A stretch of 64,000 nt of DNA from Glaciecola amylolytica (GTDB taxonomy: Bacteria > Bacteroidota > Bacteroidia > Flavobacteriales_D > Crocinitomicaceae). Below, piece after piece: positions 1 to 9,897 of the stretch. The DNA lies in the NCBI GenBank assembly GCA_003856375.1, contig CP034120.1, positions 2,790,001 through 2,854,000 of the forward strand, in the 5' to 3' direction. The position numbers and the translations under genes were made by a program. Each line of letters begins with the position of its first letter. The first letter of the stretch is position 1. The notes below the pieces were generated by a model that saw only the letters and a program-made list of their open reading frames with translations, did not search any database and had not been told where the DNA came from.

Positions 1-2438
1 TGGTATCCGGAAATGGAAACCGAATAGAAATTCCGTACTTGTTTTTCAATGAAATATTGCTGTACGTCTCCCATCAAACGAAGCGCAAATTCCGTAGAGA
101 AGATACACGTATTCTGTGCCTGATCTTCTTTCAGGATATCTGCCTGAACGGTTCCGCGAACCTGTTTCAGCGTTTCTGTTTTGATTTCAGCATAAATATC
201 AGCAGGAAGTACCTGATCTCCGGTTACTCCTAAAAGGAATAAGCCCAAACCATCGTTTCCTTCCGGAAGTTCGCCCTGGTATTGCGGACGGTCAATTCCT
301 TTTGATTTGTAAATCGCTTTGATTTTTGCTTCGACTTCTTTCTCCAAGTCATTTGCTTTGATGTATTTCTCACAATTCTGATCAATCGCAGCATTCATGA
401 AGAAACCAAGAAGCATTGGTGCCGGTCCGTTAATCGTCATGGAAACGGAAGTAGCAGGATGCGACAGGTCAAAACCGGAATACAATTTTTTCGCATCGTC
501 CAAACAGCAGATAGAAACTCCTGAGTTTCCTACTTTTCCATAAATATCCGGTCTTAAATCCGGGTCATTTCCATAAAGTGTTACCGAGTCGAACGCTGTA
601 GACAAACGTTTTGCCGGCATTCCCAAACTTACGTAGTGGAAACGGCGGTTGGTTCTTTCCGGGCCTCCTTCTCCTGCAAACATTCGTGTAGGGTCTTCTC
701 CTTCGCGTTTGAAAGGGAATAATCCGGAAGTATACGGGAATTCTCCGGGAACATTTTCCTGCAAAGACCAACGCAAAATATCTCCCCACGATCTGAATTT
801 CGGAAGTGCAACTTTCGGAACCTGTGTATGAGAAAGTGATTCGGTGTGCGTTGCCATGCGCAATTCTTTATCGCGCACTTTGAAAATAAATTCAGGTGCT
901 GCATAAGAAGCTTTTTTCGTTTCCCACGACTCCAGAATCTGCCAATTGTGCGGATCCAAGTCGCGTTTAACGGCTTCAAAGGCTTCCTGAACTCCTTTTA
1001 CCAGACGATCCTTATCGTCCATCGAACTTTCCTGAAGTGTAACGATGGATTTTTGCAAACCATATAATTTGTCGGCAACTTCTACTTGTTTGTTAACCCA
1101 TTTGTCAAAGTTCCGGTTGTTTTCCGAAATTTCAGACAAGTAACGGGTTCTGTCCGGTGGAATGACGAAAATCTTTTCAGACATTTCTCTCGTGATCTCA
1201 AATTTGGATTCCAAAGGAGCGTTTGTCTTTTCTTTCACCTTATCCATGATTACTTTATACAAAGTATTCATTCCCGGGTCGTTGAACTGTGAAGCGATGG
1301 TTCCGAAAACCGGCATCTCATCCACATTTTTATCCCACAAATTGTGGTTTCGCTGGTATTGCTTGCGCACATCTCTCAAAGCATCCAAAGCTCCACGCTT
1401 ATCGAACTTATTCAATGCGATCACGTCTGCAAAATCCAACATATCGATTTTCTCCAACTGTGTTGCTGCTCCGTATTCAGGAGTCATTACATATAGAGAA
1501 GTATCTGAGTGATCCAATATTTCGGTATCTGACTGACCAATTCCGGAAGTTTCCAGAATGATCAGATCGTAATTCGCTGCTTTCAGAATCTGAATTGCTT
1601 CAGAAACGTGTTTTGACAAAGCCAGATTTGACTGACGTGTTGCCAGAGAACGCATATAAACACGCGGATTCTTAATCGCATTCATCCGGATTCTGTCTCC
1701 AAGCAAAGCTCCCCCTGTTTTTCGTTTTGACGGATCCACAGAAACAACCGCAATTTGCTTGTCCGTAAAATCCATTAAGAAACGTCGAACCAACTCATCT
1801 ACCAAAGAAGATTTTCCTGCACCACCGGTACCCGTGATTCCCAAAACGGGAACATCGTTCTTGGCAGCAATCTGGTGAACCTGATCCATAATCGGAGCAG
1901 CCATTTCAGGATAGTTTTCCGCCGCAGAGATCAATCGTGCAATGGAAGGAACATGTTTTTCAGCCAAATGATTGATTTCTCCGTTCAATACATCTCCTAC
2001 AGGATAATCCGAACGTTCAACCAAATCATTAATCATTCCCTGCAAACCAAGTGCTCTTCCGTCATCCGGATGGTACAAACGCGTGATTCCGTAATTCTGT
2101 AATTCTTCGATTTCAGAAAGAAGAATGGTTCCTCCTCCTCCTCCAAAGATCTTGATATGCGGCGCACCTTTTTCCTTCAACAAATCATGCATGTATTTGA
2201 AGTATTCCGTGTGCCCACCCTGATAAGATGTCATGGCAATTGCCTGAGCATCTTCCTGGATTGCAGTATCGACTACTTCTTCTACCGAACGGTCGTGGCC
2301 AAGGTGAATCACCTCGCAACCGGTAGATTGAATAATACGGCGCATGATGTTAATTGCAGCGTCATGTCCGTCAAACAACGAAGCTGCTGTTACAATCCGG
2401 ATATTATTTTTTGACTTATAGGGTGCTTGTTGCTCCAT
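1..2438 (-). CDS. icmF: Fused B12-dependent acyl-CoA mutase with G-protein chaperone domain (IcmF type), C-terminus cut by window edge
   Basis: The frame reads from ATG at 2438 down through base 1 without a stop, giving about 812 codons; the mutase C-terminus lies outside. Domain order is that of IcmF. First comes an N-terminal cobalamin-binding domain with the DGHD start of the DxHxxG motif and an [11 protein letters not shown] stretch. Next is a MeaB-like GTPase domain with the P-loop [11 protein letters not shown] near residue 215. Last is the start of the mutase barrel, with [20 protein letters not shown] and [13 protein letters not shown]. IcmF enzymes interconvert isobutyryl-CoA and n-butyryl-CoA (or related substrates) by a radical mechanism, and the G domain gates cofactor loading. 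The FPFKRE block resembles isobutyryl-CoA mutases more than methylmalonyl-CoA mutase, but exact substrate choice is inference. It is monocistronic as far as visible. Confidence 0.92.
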   Translation of the reverse strand, partial: MEQQAPYKSKNNIRIVTAASLFDGHDAAINIMRRIIQSTGCEVIHLGHDRSVEEVVDTAIQEDAQAIAMTSYQGGHTEYFKYMHDLLKEKGAPHIKIFGGGGGTILLSEIEELQNYGITRLYHPDDGRALGLQGMINDLVERSDYPVGDVLNGEINHLAEKHVPSIARLISAAENYPEMAAPIMDQVHQIAAKNDVPVLGITGTGGAGKSSLVDELVRRFLMDFTDKQIAVVSVDPSKRKTGGALLGDRIRMNAIKNPRVYMRSLATRQSNLALSKHVSEAIQILKAANYDLIILETSGIGQSDTEILDHSDTSLYVMTPEYGAATQLEKIDMLDFADVIALNKFDKRGALDALRDVRKQYQRNHNLWDKNVDEMPVFGTIASQFNDPGMNTLYKVIMDKVKEKTNAPLESKFEITREMSEKIFVIPPDRTRYLSEISENNRNFDKWVNKQVEVADKLYGLQKSIVTLQESSMDDKDRLVKGVQEAFEAVKRDLDPHNWQILESWETKKASYAAPEFIFKVRDKELRMATHTESLSHTQVPKVALPKFRSWGDILRWSLQENVPGEFPYTSGLFPFKREGEDPTRMFAGEGGPERTNRRFHYVSLGMPAKRLSTAFDSVTLYGNDPDLRPDIYGKVGNSGVSICCLDDAKKLYSGFDLSHPATSVSMTINGPAPMLLGFFMNAAIDQNCEKYIKANDLEKEVEAKIKAIYKSKGIDRPQYQGELPEGNDGLGLFLLGVTGDQVLPADIYAEIKTETLKQVRGTVQADILKEDQAQNTCIFSTEFALRLMGDVQQYFIEKQVRNFYSVSISGY

Positions 2439-2753
2439 ATCAAGAGTTATTTTCTTTGATTTTTAGGTCTCAAAGATAATTCAATTTGCAGATACTTTTC
2501 CGTTCTCCGGAGTGAAATTCATCCACCTGAGATCAATCATGGTCGAAATCTCCATTCTTTGGCCGTATTAAAAACAAAATTTGCTTTCTCTTTGGTAAAC
2601 GAGAATGAATGCCACCTGTAAAAGCCACATGATATCATTCGCAAGGCAGATTGATCAGATCAGCCGAAGTGACCTTTACCTGATAAATATCCAAACAAGG
2701 AATGGATTAGTCGCACATAAGTAAATGAAAGATCAAAGACCTATCAGGTTTAG

Positions 2754-2788
2754 AAACCGCTTCAGAATTCGATTTTGAGGCGGTTTTT
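2754..2788 (+). terminator. Orphan intrinsic terminator
   Basis: An 11-bp stem (AAACCGCTTCA with TGAGGCGGTTT, one G-T pair) is followed at once by TTTTTATTTT. The opposite strand lacks a U-tract, so it acts on plus-strand RNA. No plus-strand gene ends upstream. Confidence 0.75.
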
Positions 2789-2946
2789 ATTTTCAGCAGG
2801 TACTTAAAAAATTTCATAACGGTCAATTCTTCCATTTTTTGGTCAATGCATCTCAGCAAAATAGACTCTATTTGTACTACCCTTTGAAATCAAGTAAAAT
2901 ATTTAAATAAATCTTCATTCACTTTCGACCATTATTGGCTAAATCT

Positions 2947-2979
2947 AAAAGAGACGAGAATAAAACATCGTCTCTTTTT
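2947..2979 (+). terminator. Intrinsic terminator or attenuator just before the kinase start
   Basis: A perfect 11-bp stem AAAAGAGACGA / TCGTCTCTTTT with a 10-nt loop and T-run ends 16 bases before the GTG at 2995. It would lie inside the coding sequence if the longer TTG start at 2935 were used, which argues against that start. It may end a short upstream RNA or attenuate the kinase transcript. Confidence 0.75.
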
Positions 2980-2994
2980 CGTTATTCTTGTATT

Positions 2995-5820
2995 GTGAAA
3001 ATTATCGGATTCATCTTATTCGTTTTTTGTTTTTGCCAACCTGTAGTTGGTCAGGAATTGTATGGGAAATTTTTGAACCACGAACAGGGATTGCTTTCAA
3101 AGGAATGTTACGATATCAATATTGATGAAACCGGTTATCTGATTGTCGGTACACAATACGGCCCGATGAAATACGACGGGGAGAAATTTGTTCCGATCTG
3201 TTTGAATCTTCCCATCGAACGAAGAGTTATTTATGACTTTGAGAAAGATCCGAAAGGAGTCGTTTACCTCTTGAATTCAAAAAACGAGATTTTCCGTTTG
3301 AAAGGAGACAAGGCTATTCCAATCGGTCAAAAACATTCACCTGCTCTTAGTGACTCCCATTTTAAAAAATTACATTGGCACAGTAAAGGCTTTGCTATTT
3401 TCTCCAGTAATCTTTATTACAATTATTCGTTTCAGTCGCATGAAATATCTACGGATTCGAGTTACCTCACGGATAGTTTGCACCATTTTGTTTTCGATTC
3501 GAAAAAAGAGTTTCCTTTCGCCCGTTATAAACCAAGTGTCAAGAAGATTACCAACTATTCCCTGGAATTCAAGTCTCAGAACAAGACGCTTTTCCTGAAT
3601 GAAATTTCCAGTTCCGATTCCCGTGAAGATATTCTCCGGCATAAAAACCTGACTTTTGCCCTGATCAATCATACTCTTTACGAAGTAGGCTCCAAAAAGA
3701 TCAAGGTATTTCCATACAAACACATTTTTTTCGCTGAAATTTTTCACAACAGAATCTGGTTGGCAACCGCCAAAGGTCTGATTGAACTGGATACTCAGGG
3801 AAACCATATCCAAACTCACTTTCCGGGTTTACTGATTGGCGGAACAGCTCCTCTTCCCAACGGAGGAATTGCCGTTTCATTGAATCAGAAGGGGGTTTTT
3901 ATTTCTTCCAATATCAATGAGCGGAAGTACAAAATTTCTCCGACAGAAATAGCAGGAAATCGGCAGCACATTATTATCGGGTCTTTATCCGGACAGTTGT
4001 TTGAACTCAAAAATGATCAGCTGATCAAACTTCATGACCCCATCAAAATGCAAACCAATACACAGAACTTCACCAGTGATTTCATTCGCAGCATTGAATT
4101 TATTGATGGTAAATGGCATGTCTGTTCCATGAAAAGCATCTACACTCTTTCCCCGGATTTAAAGAAAAAGGAAATCATTTATGCCAACGCACACAATAGC
4201 TTCAACAACTTTTTTTATTTAAAAAAGATCTTATACGGAATAAGTTGGAGTAATATTTTTCTTTTTTACCCAAAGGCGAATGTTTCTTTAGCCAATATCC
4301 CTTTTATACGCTGCAAGCACCTTGTGAACGATTCGGTAATTCTTCTCGGAAGTGAAGATGGTCTTTTTGAGTATCATGGAAATTCAAATAAACTGACCAA
4401 AAGCAAGCTCATTCCTGAAAATTATTACATCAGCCACATTCAGGCTCTGTCGCCAAACGAATTGTTGATCTCAACCCGATACAAAGGCATTTTTCATTTC
4501 CGAAACGGGCGTCTGATTAAAAAAATACCTTCTCCTTGTATTTCGTTGAAAAAGGCAATCCTTTCGGATGGCCAGCTGATTGCAGCCGGGAATGAAGGAA
4601 TCTTTGTGAAGATGTGGAATGGCAAGGGTAAAGTTCCCTGGACCAAGGTTTTTGACGGAGAAATTCAAAACCTGTTTCTGGTCAATAAAAAACTGCTCAT
4701 CTGCATCGACAACGACCTGATTACAAAAAAAATAAATGACGATCTCTCCGAAGAAAAGGCACAAATTATCCTGAATAAAATTTTGCTCGGAAATCAAAAA
4801 AGGTCAAAACTTCCGTCAAAGATCGGCTACAATATTCCCATTTCATTTGATTTTGATATTCTTCGTTTTGATGCCAACAAACTCGGATTGTATTACAGAT
4901 TGAGCGGAGAATCAAAGTTTATTCAGTATACGGAAGGCACAAAAGTCAATTTTGAAGCACTTAAAAGCGGAAACTATCAATTGGAACTCTTTCCGGTTAT
5001 CGATGGAAAAATACAGTTTTCAAACTCCCGGAAATACCACTTCACGATCGAAGAACCTTTCTGGCAGAGTACGCTCTTTTACTTGTTGATCACCATTGTT
5101 GTTCTTTTAATCCTTTTTTCGATTCGTTTGATCGTGCACCTGCAACGTAAAAAACGCAGTGCCGAACGTGCAAAATTGGAAAGCAAGCTCAATGAATACA
5201 AACTGCTGGCCGTAAAAGCGCAGGTAAATCCTCATTTTCTGAGCAATGGTCTGGCAGCTATTCAGGCTTTGATTCTGCGTGAAGACAATGATCTTGCCGC
5301 ACAATACCTGGCAAAATTCAGTTACCTGATGCGGAAAATTTTGTATTACAGCGAGGAACAGTTTATTTCCATCCGGGAAGAATTGCAATTGGTTGATGCC
5401 TATCTGGAACTGGAATTGTTGCGTTTCAGAAACAAATTCGATATTCAGAAGTCCATCAATCTCGATGAAAATCAGCTTACAACCTATATCATTCCTTCCT
5501 TGTTGCTGCAGCCGATTCTGGAAAATGCTATTTGGCACGGGCTTAAATTCCAGGAGCATAATCCGGTCTTAAAACTCACTTTCGAGCTCAATGAACGGGA
5601 AGAACTCGTGATTAGAATACAAGACAATGGTCCCGGTTTTCAAAAGCACAATACGAGCGAAAAACACCTTTCAAAAGGAAATCAGCTTATCAGCGAACGA
5701 ATTGACACCCTGAACAAGCAATTCGAAATTCCGGTTGCTTCTCTGGAAATCCAAAGTTCGGACAAAGGAACCAGTGTTCAATTTACATTCAACCAAAAAC
5801 TTTATCGCAATCAATTATGA
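2995..5820 (+). CDS. Sensor histidine kinase, periplasmic beta-propeller plus LytS-type kinase
   Basis: The architecture is a membrane sensor with a periplasmic propeller and a cytoplasmic His_kinase/HATPase unit. I chose GTG 2995 because a signal peptide (KIIGFILFVFCFCQPVVGQ) begins there; an in-frame TTG at 2935 would translate a terminator hairpin. About 600 residues of propeller-like repeats (DETGYLIVGTQYGPMKYDG and similar) lead to a Y_Y_Y-like beta domain (near residues 620-690) and one transmembrane helix (FYLLITIVVLLILFSIRLI). The phospho-acceptor His is in VNPHFLSNG (His about 747), followed by ILENAIWHGL and the DNGPGF ATP lid. The stop overlaps the ATG of the LytTR regulator, so the two form one operon and almost certainly a cognate pair. 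The ligand is unknown. Confidence 0.93.
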   Translation: MKIIGFILFVFCFCQPVVGQELYGKFLNHEQGLLSKECYDINIDETGYLIVGTQYGPMKYDGEKFVPICLNLPIERRVIYDFEKDPKGVVYLLNSKNEIFRLKGDKAIPIGQKHSPALSDSHFKKLHWHSKGFAIFSSNLYYNYSFQSHEISTDSSYLTDSLHHFVFDSKKEFPFARYKPSVKKITNYSLEFKSQNKTLFLNEISSSDSREDILRHKNLTFALINHTLYEVGSKKIKVFPYKHIFFAEIFHNRIWLATAKGLIELDTQGNHIQTHFPGLLIGGTAPLPNGGIAVSLNQKGVFISSNINERKYKISPTEIAGNRQHIIIGSLSGQLFELKNDQLIKLHDPIKMQTNTQNFTSDFIRSIEFIDGKWHVCSMKSIYTLSPDLKKKEIIYANAHNSFNNFFYLKKILYGISWSNIFLFYPKANVSLANIPFIRCKHLVNDSVILLGSEDGLFEYHGNSNKLTKSKLIPENYYISHIQALSPNELLISTRYKGIFHFRNGRLIKKIPSPCISLKKAILSDGQLIAAGNEGIFVKMWNGKGKVPWTKVFDGEIQNLFLVNKKLLICIDNDLITKKINDDLSEEKAQIILNKILLGNQKRSKLPSKIGYNIPISFDFDILRFDANKLGLYYRLSGESKFIQYTEGTKVNFEALKSGNYQLELFPVIDGKIQFSNSRKYHFTIEEPFWQSTLFYLLITIVVLLILFSIRLIVHLQRKKRSAERAKLESKLNEYKLLAVKAQVNPHFLSNGLAAIQALILREDNDLAAQYLAKFSYLMRKILYYSEEQFISIREELQLVDAYLELELLRFRNKFDIQKSINLDENQLTTYIIPSLLLQPILENAIWHGLKFQEHNPVLKLTFELNEREELVIRIQDNGPGFQKHNTSEKHLSKGNQLISERIDTLNKQFEIPVASLEIQSSDKGTSVQFTFNQKLYRNQL

Positions 5821-6566
5821 AAGCCTATATCATTGACGATGAGCACGCCAATCGGGAAATAATCCAGATTATGCTTGGGAAATATTTCCCTGAAATCGAA
5901 ATTATCGGCGATTCGGATCATCCCGATCCTTTTTTGGATTCTGTCAGTATTCAGGAAAAAACGGATTTGTTGTTTCTGGATATCCTGATGCCGGAACGAA
6001 CAGGTTTTGATCTGCTGAAACAACTCAGCAACCGAAAATTCGAAGTGATTCTTGTGACCGGATTTGAAGAGTTTGCGGTGCAGGCATTCGAACATTCCGT
6101 GATTGATTATGTGTTAAAACCAATCGATAAAGACCGTTTTTCAGCAGCAATTGAAAAAGCAAAAAAGCGCATTCACGAAAAACAGCTTCTGAATACGGCC
6201 AAAATTCAACCGGAGCAACCCAAGATTACGGTCATTAAAAACAATAAGACGTATTATATCGAATGTACCAATATTGCCTACATGGTCGGACAATCGGGCG
6301 GTTACACCACCATCTTTTGCAAAGACGGAGAATCGTATCTTTTATCCAAATCACTGAGCAGCATCGAAAACGACTATTCTGAAGTTCCGTATCTGATCCG
6401 TGCCAATCAATCGGTGATTATCAATCTGGACGACATTGTGAGTTCAGACAAAGGAGGTCCCGGATATGTGGGACTGAAAACCAATCATTTTGAAGTATTC
6501 CTTCCGAGAAGAAAAAAGAGAGAAGTACTGCAGCAAATCGAACTTTACCGGAAGTCCAACTCGTAG
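5817..6566 (+). CDS. LytTR-family response regulator
   Basis: The ATG overlaps the kinase stop (ATGA), so the genes are translationally coupled. Residues 1-120 form a receiver domain with acidic pocket D7/D8, phospho-acceptor D55 in FLDILMP and K101 in DYVLKPID. Residues about 140-245 form a LytTR DNA-binding domain (YIECTNIAYMVGQSGGYTTI; LIRANQSVIINLDDI). LytTR regulators bind short direct repeats upstream of target promoters; targets are not evident here. It is 249 residues long, typical of the family. It ends 15 bases from a convergent thioesterase gene. Confidence 0.95.
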   Translation: MKAYIIDDEHANREIIQIMLGKYFPEIEIIGDSDHPDPFLDSVSIQEKTDLLFLDILMPERTGFDLLKQLSNRKFEVILVTGFEEFAVQAFEHSVIDYVLKPIDKDRFSAAIEKAKKRIHEKQLLNTAKIQPEQPKITVIKNNKTYYIECTNIAYMVGQSGGYTTIFCKDGESYLLSKSLSSIENDYSEVPYLIRANQSVIINLDDIVSSDKGGPGYVGLKTNHFEVFLPRRKKREVLQQIELYRKSNS

Positions 6567-6581
6567 CATCATTTGCGGGAA

Positions 6582-7034
6582 TTATTCGTGGGAGAAACCT
6601 TCTTCCGTAGGAAGCAATAGCGCCTTCCCGTATTTTTCCATTCTGCGGGCATGTCTTTTTTTGATGTATTCGGCAATCGGAAGTGATTTTCCTTCTTCAT
6701 CGATCCGAACAAAAGTCATGTTGGTATGCGTTACCAAATCCTGAATTCCGGTATACACATTGTGTTTTCTGATTTCCATGTACATTTCAATGGAGGAATT
6801 TCCAAAGCGCACTACTCTACCGTACACTTTCAGGATCGCCCCTGATTTCACCGCTTTTTTAAAAACCAGCTCGTCAACTTTAATCGTCACCATGTTCGGT
6901 GAATCGCAAACCTGGGATGCAAATGATCCCGCGGCATCATCAATTAAAGACATCAATTTTCCCCCAAACATATTGTTGTGAATTCCTATGTCAAAATCCT
7001 TACAGATGTATGTGGTGATCAATTCCATTTCCAT
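6582..7034 (-). CDS. Hotdog-fold acyl-CoA thioesterase
   Basis: The protein has the hotdog signature HNNMFGGKLMSLIDDAAG and the following KVDELVFKKAVKSG of YciA/ACOT-type acyl-CoA thioesterases, which hydrolyse acyl-CoA to free acid and CoA in the cytoplasm. The reading frame stays open to an ATG at 7085. A consensus promoter, however, lies inside that extension (TACTTTTG at 7052-7059, reverse strand), so the start at 7034 (MEMELITTYI) is preferred, giving 150 residues; M at 7028 is also possible. The substrate chain length cannot be read from sequence. It is convergent with the LytTR regulator and divergent from the PP2C gene. Confidence 0.88.
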   Translation of the reverse strand: MEMELITTYICKDFDIGIHNNMFGGKLMSLIDDAAGSFASQVCDSPNMVTIKVDELVFKKAVKSGAILKVYGRVVRFGNSSIEMYMEIRKHNVYTGIQDLVTHTNMTFVRIDEEGKSLPIAEYIKKRHARRMEKYGKALLLPTEEGFSHE

Positions 7035-7051
7035 TGTATTCAAAAGTGTTG

Positions 7052-7087
7052 CAAAAGTAACAAGACTTCCTTGATGTATCATCAAAA
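7052..7087 (-). promoter_or_regulatory. Bacteroidota-type promoter of the thioesterase gene
   Basis: On the minus strand TTTTG (7087-7083) is followed after 23 bases by TACTTTTG (7059-7052), matching the -33 TTTG and -7 TAnnTTTG consensus. The expected transcript start is near 7045, eleven bases before the chosen ATG. Confidence 0.65.
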
Positions 7088-7147
7088 CTCACGAAATGTT
7101 TTATTCTCTTTAACAAAGCTTATCAGTTTAATACGTATTATTGCGTT

Positions 7148-9112
7148 GTGAAAAACTGCTTGCTTACTATTGCTCTATTCCTGTTTCTTGTTCCTGTTCA
7201 GGCGCAAAATTCCGGCATTGATTCACTTTACAGGCTTGCTCAATCCGAAAAGAATCTCAAGCAAAAGCTTCATTTACTCAACGAATCTATCGCACACGGC
7301 TGGTATTACGGCGATTATGACAAAGCCATCCGTTACGGAAAAGAATCCGTGAAACTGGCGCGGAAATATCACTTTGACTCGATTGCAAGCCTGATGGACA
7401 ACAACATTGGGATCACTTATGATTACAAGGGGGATTATCCGAAGGCTTTGAATCATTTTTTCAGAGCATTGAGAATTGCAGAGCGCATCAAGGACAAAAA
7501 TAACGAAGCAGATATTCTCAGCAACATCGGGCTGATTTACGGGAATCAGGGATTGGACGACAAAGCATTGCAGTATCACGAAAAATCACTGCGAATCCGC
7601 CGAAATATCAACTACCAGAAAGGAATTGCCGTTTCGCTCAACAATATGGCGATCGTATTTCTGAATCAAAAAAAATTCCGGAAAGCAATCCGTTATTATC
7701 ACGAATCTCTTGCCATTGATCTGAAATTGAAAGACAGCATTGGATTAGCGGATGATTACAACAACCTGGGAGTTTGTTATCAGGAAACAAAAGAATACCA
7801 CAAATCGGAATTTTATCAGTTAAAAGCTCTTGAATTGAGGGAAAAATTGCGTCAAACGCTCGGTATTTCCATTTCCAAACTAAACCTGGGAGTGATTGCC
7901 GTAAAAACGGGGCAATTTGAAAAAGCCGCCAACTATTTATCCGAAGCGGAGAAAATAGCACAGAAACTAGGCTCTAAGGAAACCTTGAAATCCATTTATC
8001 AGGCTCAATCCGAGCTTGGAGAAAAAACCAGAGATTTCGAATTTGCTTTTGATCGGCTGAATTTGTTCAATGAGCTCAAAGACGAACTTGCCGACGAAGA
8101 AAACATCCGGAAGCAGACGCAGGAAGAAATGAATTACCAGTTCGACAAAGAACGTGAGAATCAACGCCTGAATCGGATCAAGGAAAAGCTCGAAGACCGG
8201 AAGAAACAGGAACAAGCACTCATTATTAACTGGGCAATTGCAATTGTCGGGATCATCATTCTCGGGTTTTCATTCATTCTTTACCGCCGCTGGAAAGAAG
8301 TCAAAAAACAGCAGGTGATCATTGAGCAGAAAAACCGTCAGGTTGAAGAAAAAAACCACGAGATTCTGGATTCCATCAATTACGCCAAACGCATTCAAAC
8401 AGCCATTCTTCCTTCGCTTCAATTGCGCCAGCGGGTACTTCCCTCCCATTTCGTTCTCTACGAACCCAAAGACATTGTTGCCGGAGATTTTTACTGGTTG
8501 GAAGAAACGAAAGATTCGATCATTTTTGCTGTCGCGGATTGTACCGGACACGGTGTTCCGGGGGCGATGATGAGTGTTGTTTGCCACAATGCGCTGAATC
8601 GTTCGGTGAAAGAATTCGGTTTGCGCAATCCGGGAGAAATTCTGGATAAAACCCGTGAAATCATTGTGGATGAATTATCCAAAAATCAACAGGATGTTTC
8701 CGACGGAATGGATATTTCGCTTTGTACCTGGAATAAAACATCGAATGAATTGATTTGGGCCGGAGCCAATAATCCCTTGTGGATCTGGAAAAAAACGAGC
8801 GGAGACATGGTTGAAATCAAACCCAACAAGCAGCCAATCGGAAAACATTTTGATATGCAGCCTTTCACGAGTCATCCGGTGGAACTGGAAAAAGGCGATC
8901 GTATCTACCTCATCACAGATGGTTTTGCTGATCAGTTCGGAGGTCCTGATTCGAAGAAATTCAAAGCCAAAAACCTGAAGAACCTCCTTGTTCAGATTTC
9001 ACATGAAAAAATCCAGCAGCAAATTGAGATTTTGAAAACCACTTTCTTTCAATGGAAAGGGAATTTGGAGCAGATTGACGATGTGTGTATTATGGGAATT
9101 GAGATTGAGTGA
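7148..9112 (+). CDS. Membrane TPR protein with SpoIIE-type PP2C phosphatase domain
   Basis: It starts at GTG 7148 with a signal peptide (KNCLLTIALFLFLVPVQAQ). About six TPR units follow (for example IGLIYGNQGLDDKALQYHEK and NNLGVCYQETKEYHKSEFY), then a charged coiled coil. One transmembrane helix near residue 360-380 (WAIAIVGIIILGFSFILYRRW) and a second short coiled coil lead into the phosphatase. The PP2C/SpoIIE domain shows YEPKDIVAGDFYWLEE, VADCTGHGVPGAMMSVVCHNALN and ITDGFADQFGG, carrying the metal-binding Asp residues. Such proteins dephosphorylate anti-sigma antagonists or similar partners; the partner is not nearby. A short palindrome TAATACGTATTA lies 8 bases upstream of the start. 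Confidence 0.92.
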   Translation: MKNCLLTIALFLFLVPVQAQNSGIDSLYRLAQSEKNLKQKLHLLNESIAHGWYYGDYDKAIRYGKESVKLARKYHFDSIASLMDNNIGITYDYKGDYPKALNHFFRALRIAERIKDKNNEADILSNIGLIYGNQGLDDKALQYHEKSLRIRRNINYQKGIAVSLNNMAIVFLNQKKFRKAIRYYHESLAIDLKLKDSIGLADDYNNLGVCYQETKEYHKSEFYQLKALELREKLRQTLGISISKLNLGVIAVKTGQFEKAANYLSEAEKIAQKLGSKETLKSIYQAQSELGEKTRDFEFAFDRLNLFNELKDELADEENIRKQTQEEMNYQFDKERENQRLNRIKEKLEDRKKQEQALIINWAIAIVGIIILGFSFILYRRWKEVKKQQVIIEQKNRQVEEKNHEILDSINYAKRIQTAILPSLQLRQRVLPSHFVLYEPKDIVAGDFYWLEETKDSIIFAVADCTGHGVPGAMMSVVCHNALNRSVKEFGLRNPGEILDKTREIIVDELSKNQQDVSDGMDISLCTWNKTSNELIWAGANNPLWIWKKTSGDMVEIKPNKQPIGKHFDMQPFTSHPVELEKGDRIYLITDGFADQFGGPDSKKFKAKNLKNLLVQISHEKIQQQIEILKTTFFQWKGNLEQIDDVCIMGIEIE

Positions 9113-9195
9113 GTTTTAATTGCGAATTACAAGCAATTAAAATGGATACTCGAATCAACAATATAAGCACTTCAATCAACACCCACGGATGTAAA

Positions 9196-9897
9196 ATGAG
9201 TTTTTCCTATTTTCAGTTTATGAAATCAGCTGCGTTCCTAATTGGTGTTCTAATTCTTTCAAACGGTTTTTCGCAAAAGATTATTGAATCTAAATTGCTT
9301 CCGTGTAAAGGAGAAATCGGTTCTAATATTTACAGAGATCGGATTATTTCCCAAACACGCTTCGGAGATTCTTTACTTCTTGAAATCGGGTTTATCGCTA
9401 ATTGTGCTGTGGAGTTTTCTCCTGTTCTTACTTCCAAAAGCGACACGTTATTTTTGGAACTCACCAATGTTTCCGAAGCCTATGCTATGTGCGATTGCTG
9501 CTACAATATGCTTTTCTATATTTTGGATACCACAGATTACTCTTCCCACAAACTGTTTGTTAATCAGAAAGAATTTAAACTTTCAAAATCACGGTATATT
9601 GATTTTCCGACTAATGAAAAAATCTCCCGAAAGCTATTGAAAAATGAAACCAATGCTCAAGGTTTGAAAGTTGGATATTGGGGTCACAAAACGAAACATG
9701 GTTATTACATTTATTATTACGGCGACGGTTCAGTGGTAAAAAATTACGCCGTTTGGGAAAAATTCTTCAATGATAAAAAGGAATTGGAAACCGTCTCAAT
9801 TTTGCTCATCACACCAGATATAACGGAAAGCTATTATGTCACACTTGGAAAAAAACATTACTTAGAAATAGTAGCAGAAATTGAAGCTACTCGTTGA
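9196..9897 (+). CDS. Secreted protein of unknown function with a MORN-like segment
   Basis: I do not recognise the family. The frame is open from GTG 9109, which overlaps the phosphatase stop. A signal peptide (KSAAFLIGVLILSNGFSQK) places the real start at ATG 9196 or 9220; I use 9196. The mature part has a Cys-rich patch (AMCDCCYNM) and a C-terminal GLKVGYWGHKTKHGYYIYYYG segment like one MORN/YwqK repeat. Export to the periplasm or surface is the only safe inference. The last 11 bases overlap the 3' end of the convergent desaturase gene. Confidence 0.7.
   Translation: MSFSYFQFMKSAAFLIGVLILSNGFSQKIIESKLLPCKGEIGSNIYRDRIISQTRFGDSLLLEIGFIANCAVEFSPVLTSKSDTLFLELTNVSEAYAMCDCCYNMLFYILDTTDYSSHKLFVNQKEFKLSKSRYIDFPTNEKISRKLLKNETNAQGLKVGYWGHKTKHGYYIYYYGDGSVVKNYAVWEKFFNDKKELETVSILLITPDITESYYVTLGKKHYLEIVAEIEATR

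Larger units (their letters stand above)
2439..2994. other. Non-coding spacer with two plus-strand hairpin terminators
   Basis: This 556-base gap between two divergent genes has no convincing reading frame. It holds two good intrinsic-terminator hairpins on the plus strand (listed separately), although no plus-strand protein gene lies upstream of either within the window. That leaves room for one or two short plus-strand RNAs, or for a long structured leader of the kinase gene. Confidence 0.6.

Noticed and set aside
629-979. Frames on both strands within 39-2414
   Set aside because: They are shadows of the long icmF frame, which has continuous family motifs.
2935-2994. Longer TTG start of the sensor kinase
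   Set aside because: It would translate a terminator hairpin and place a charged stretch before the signal peptide.
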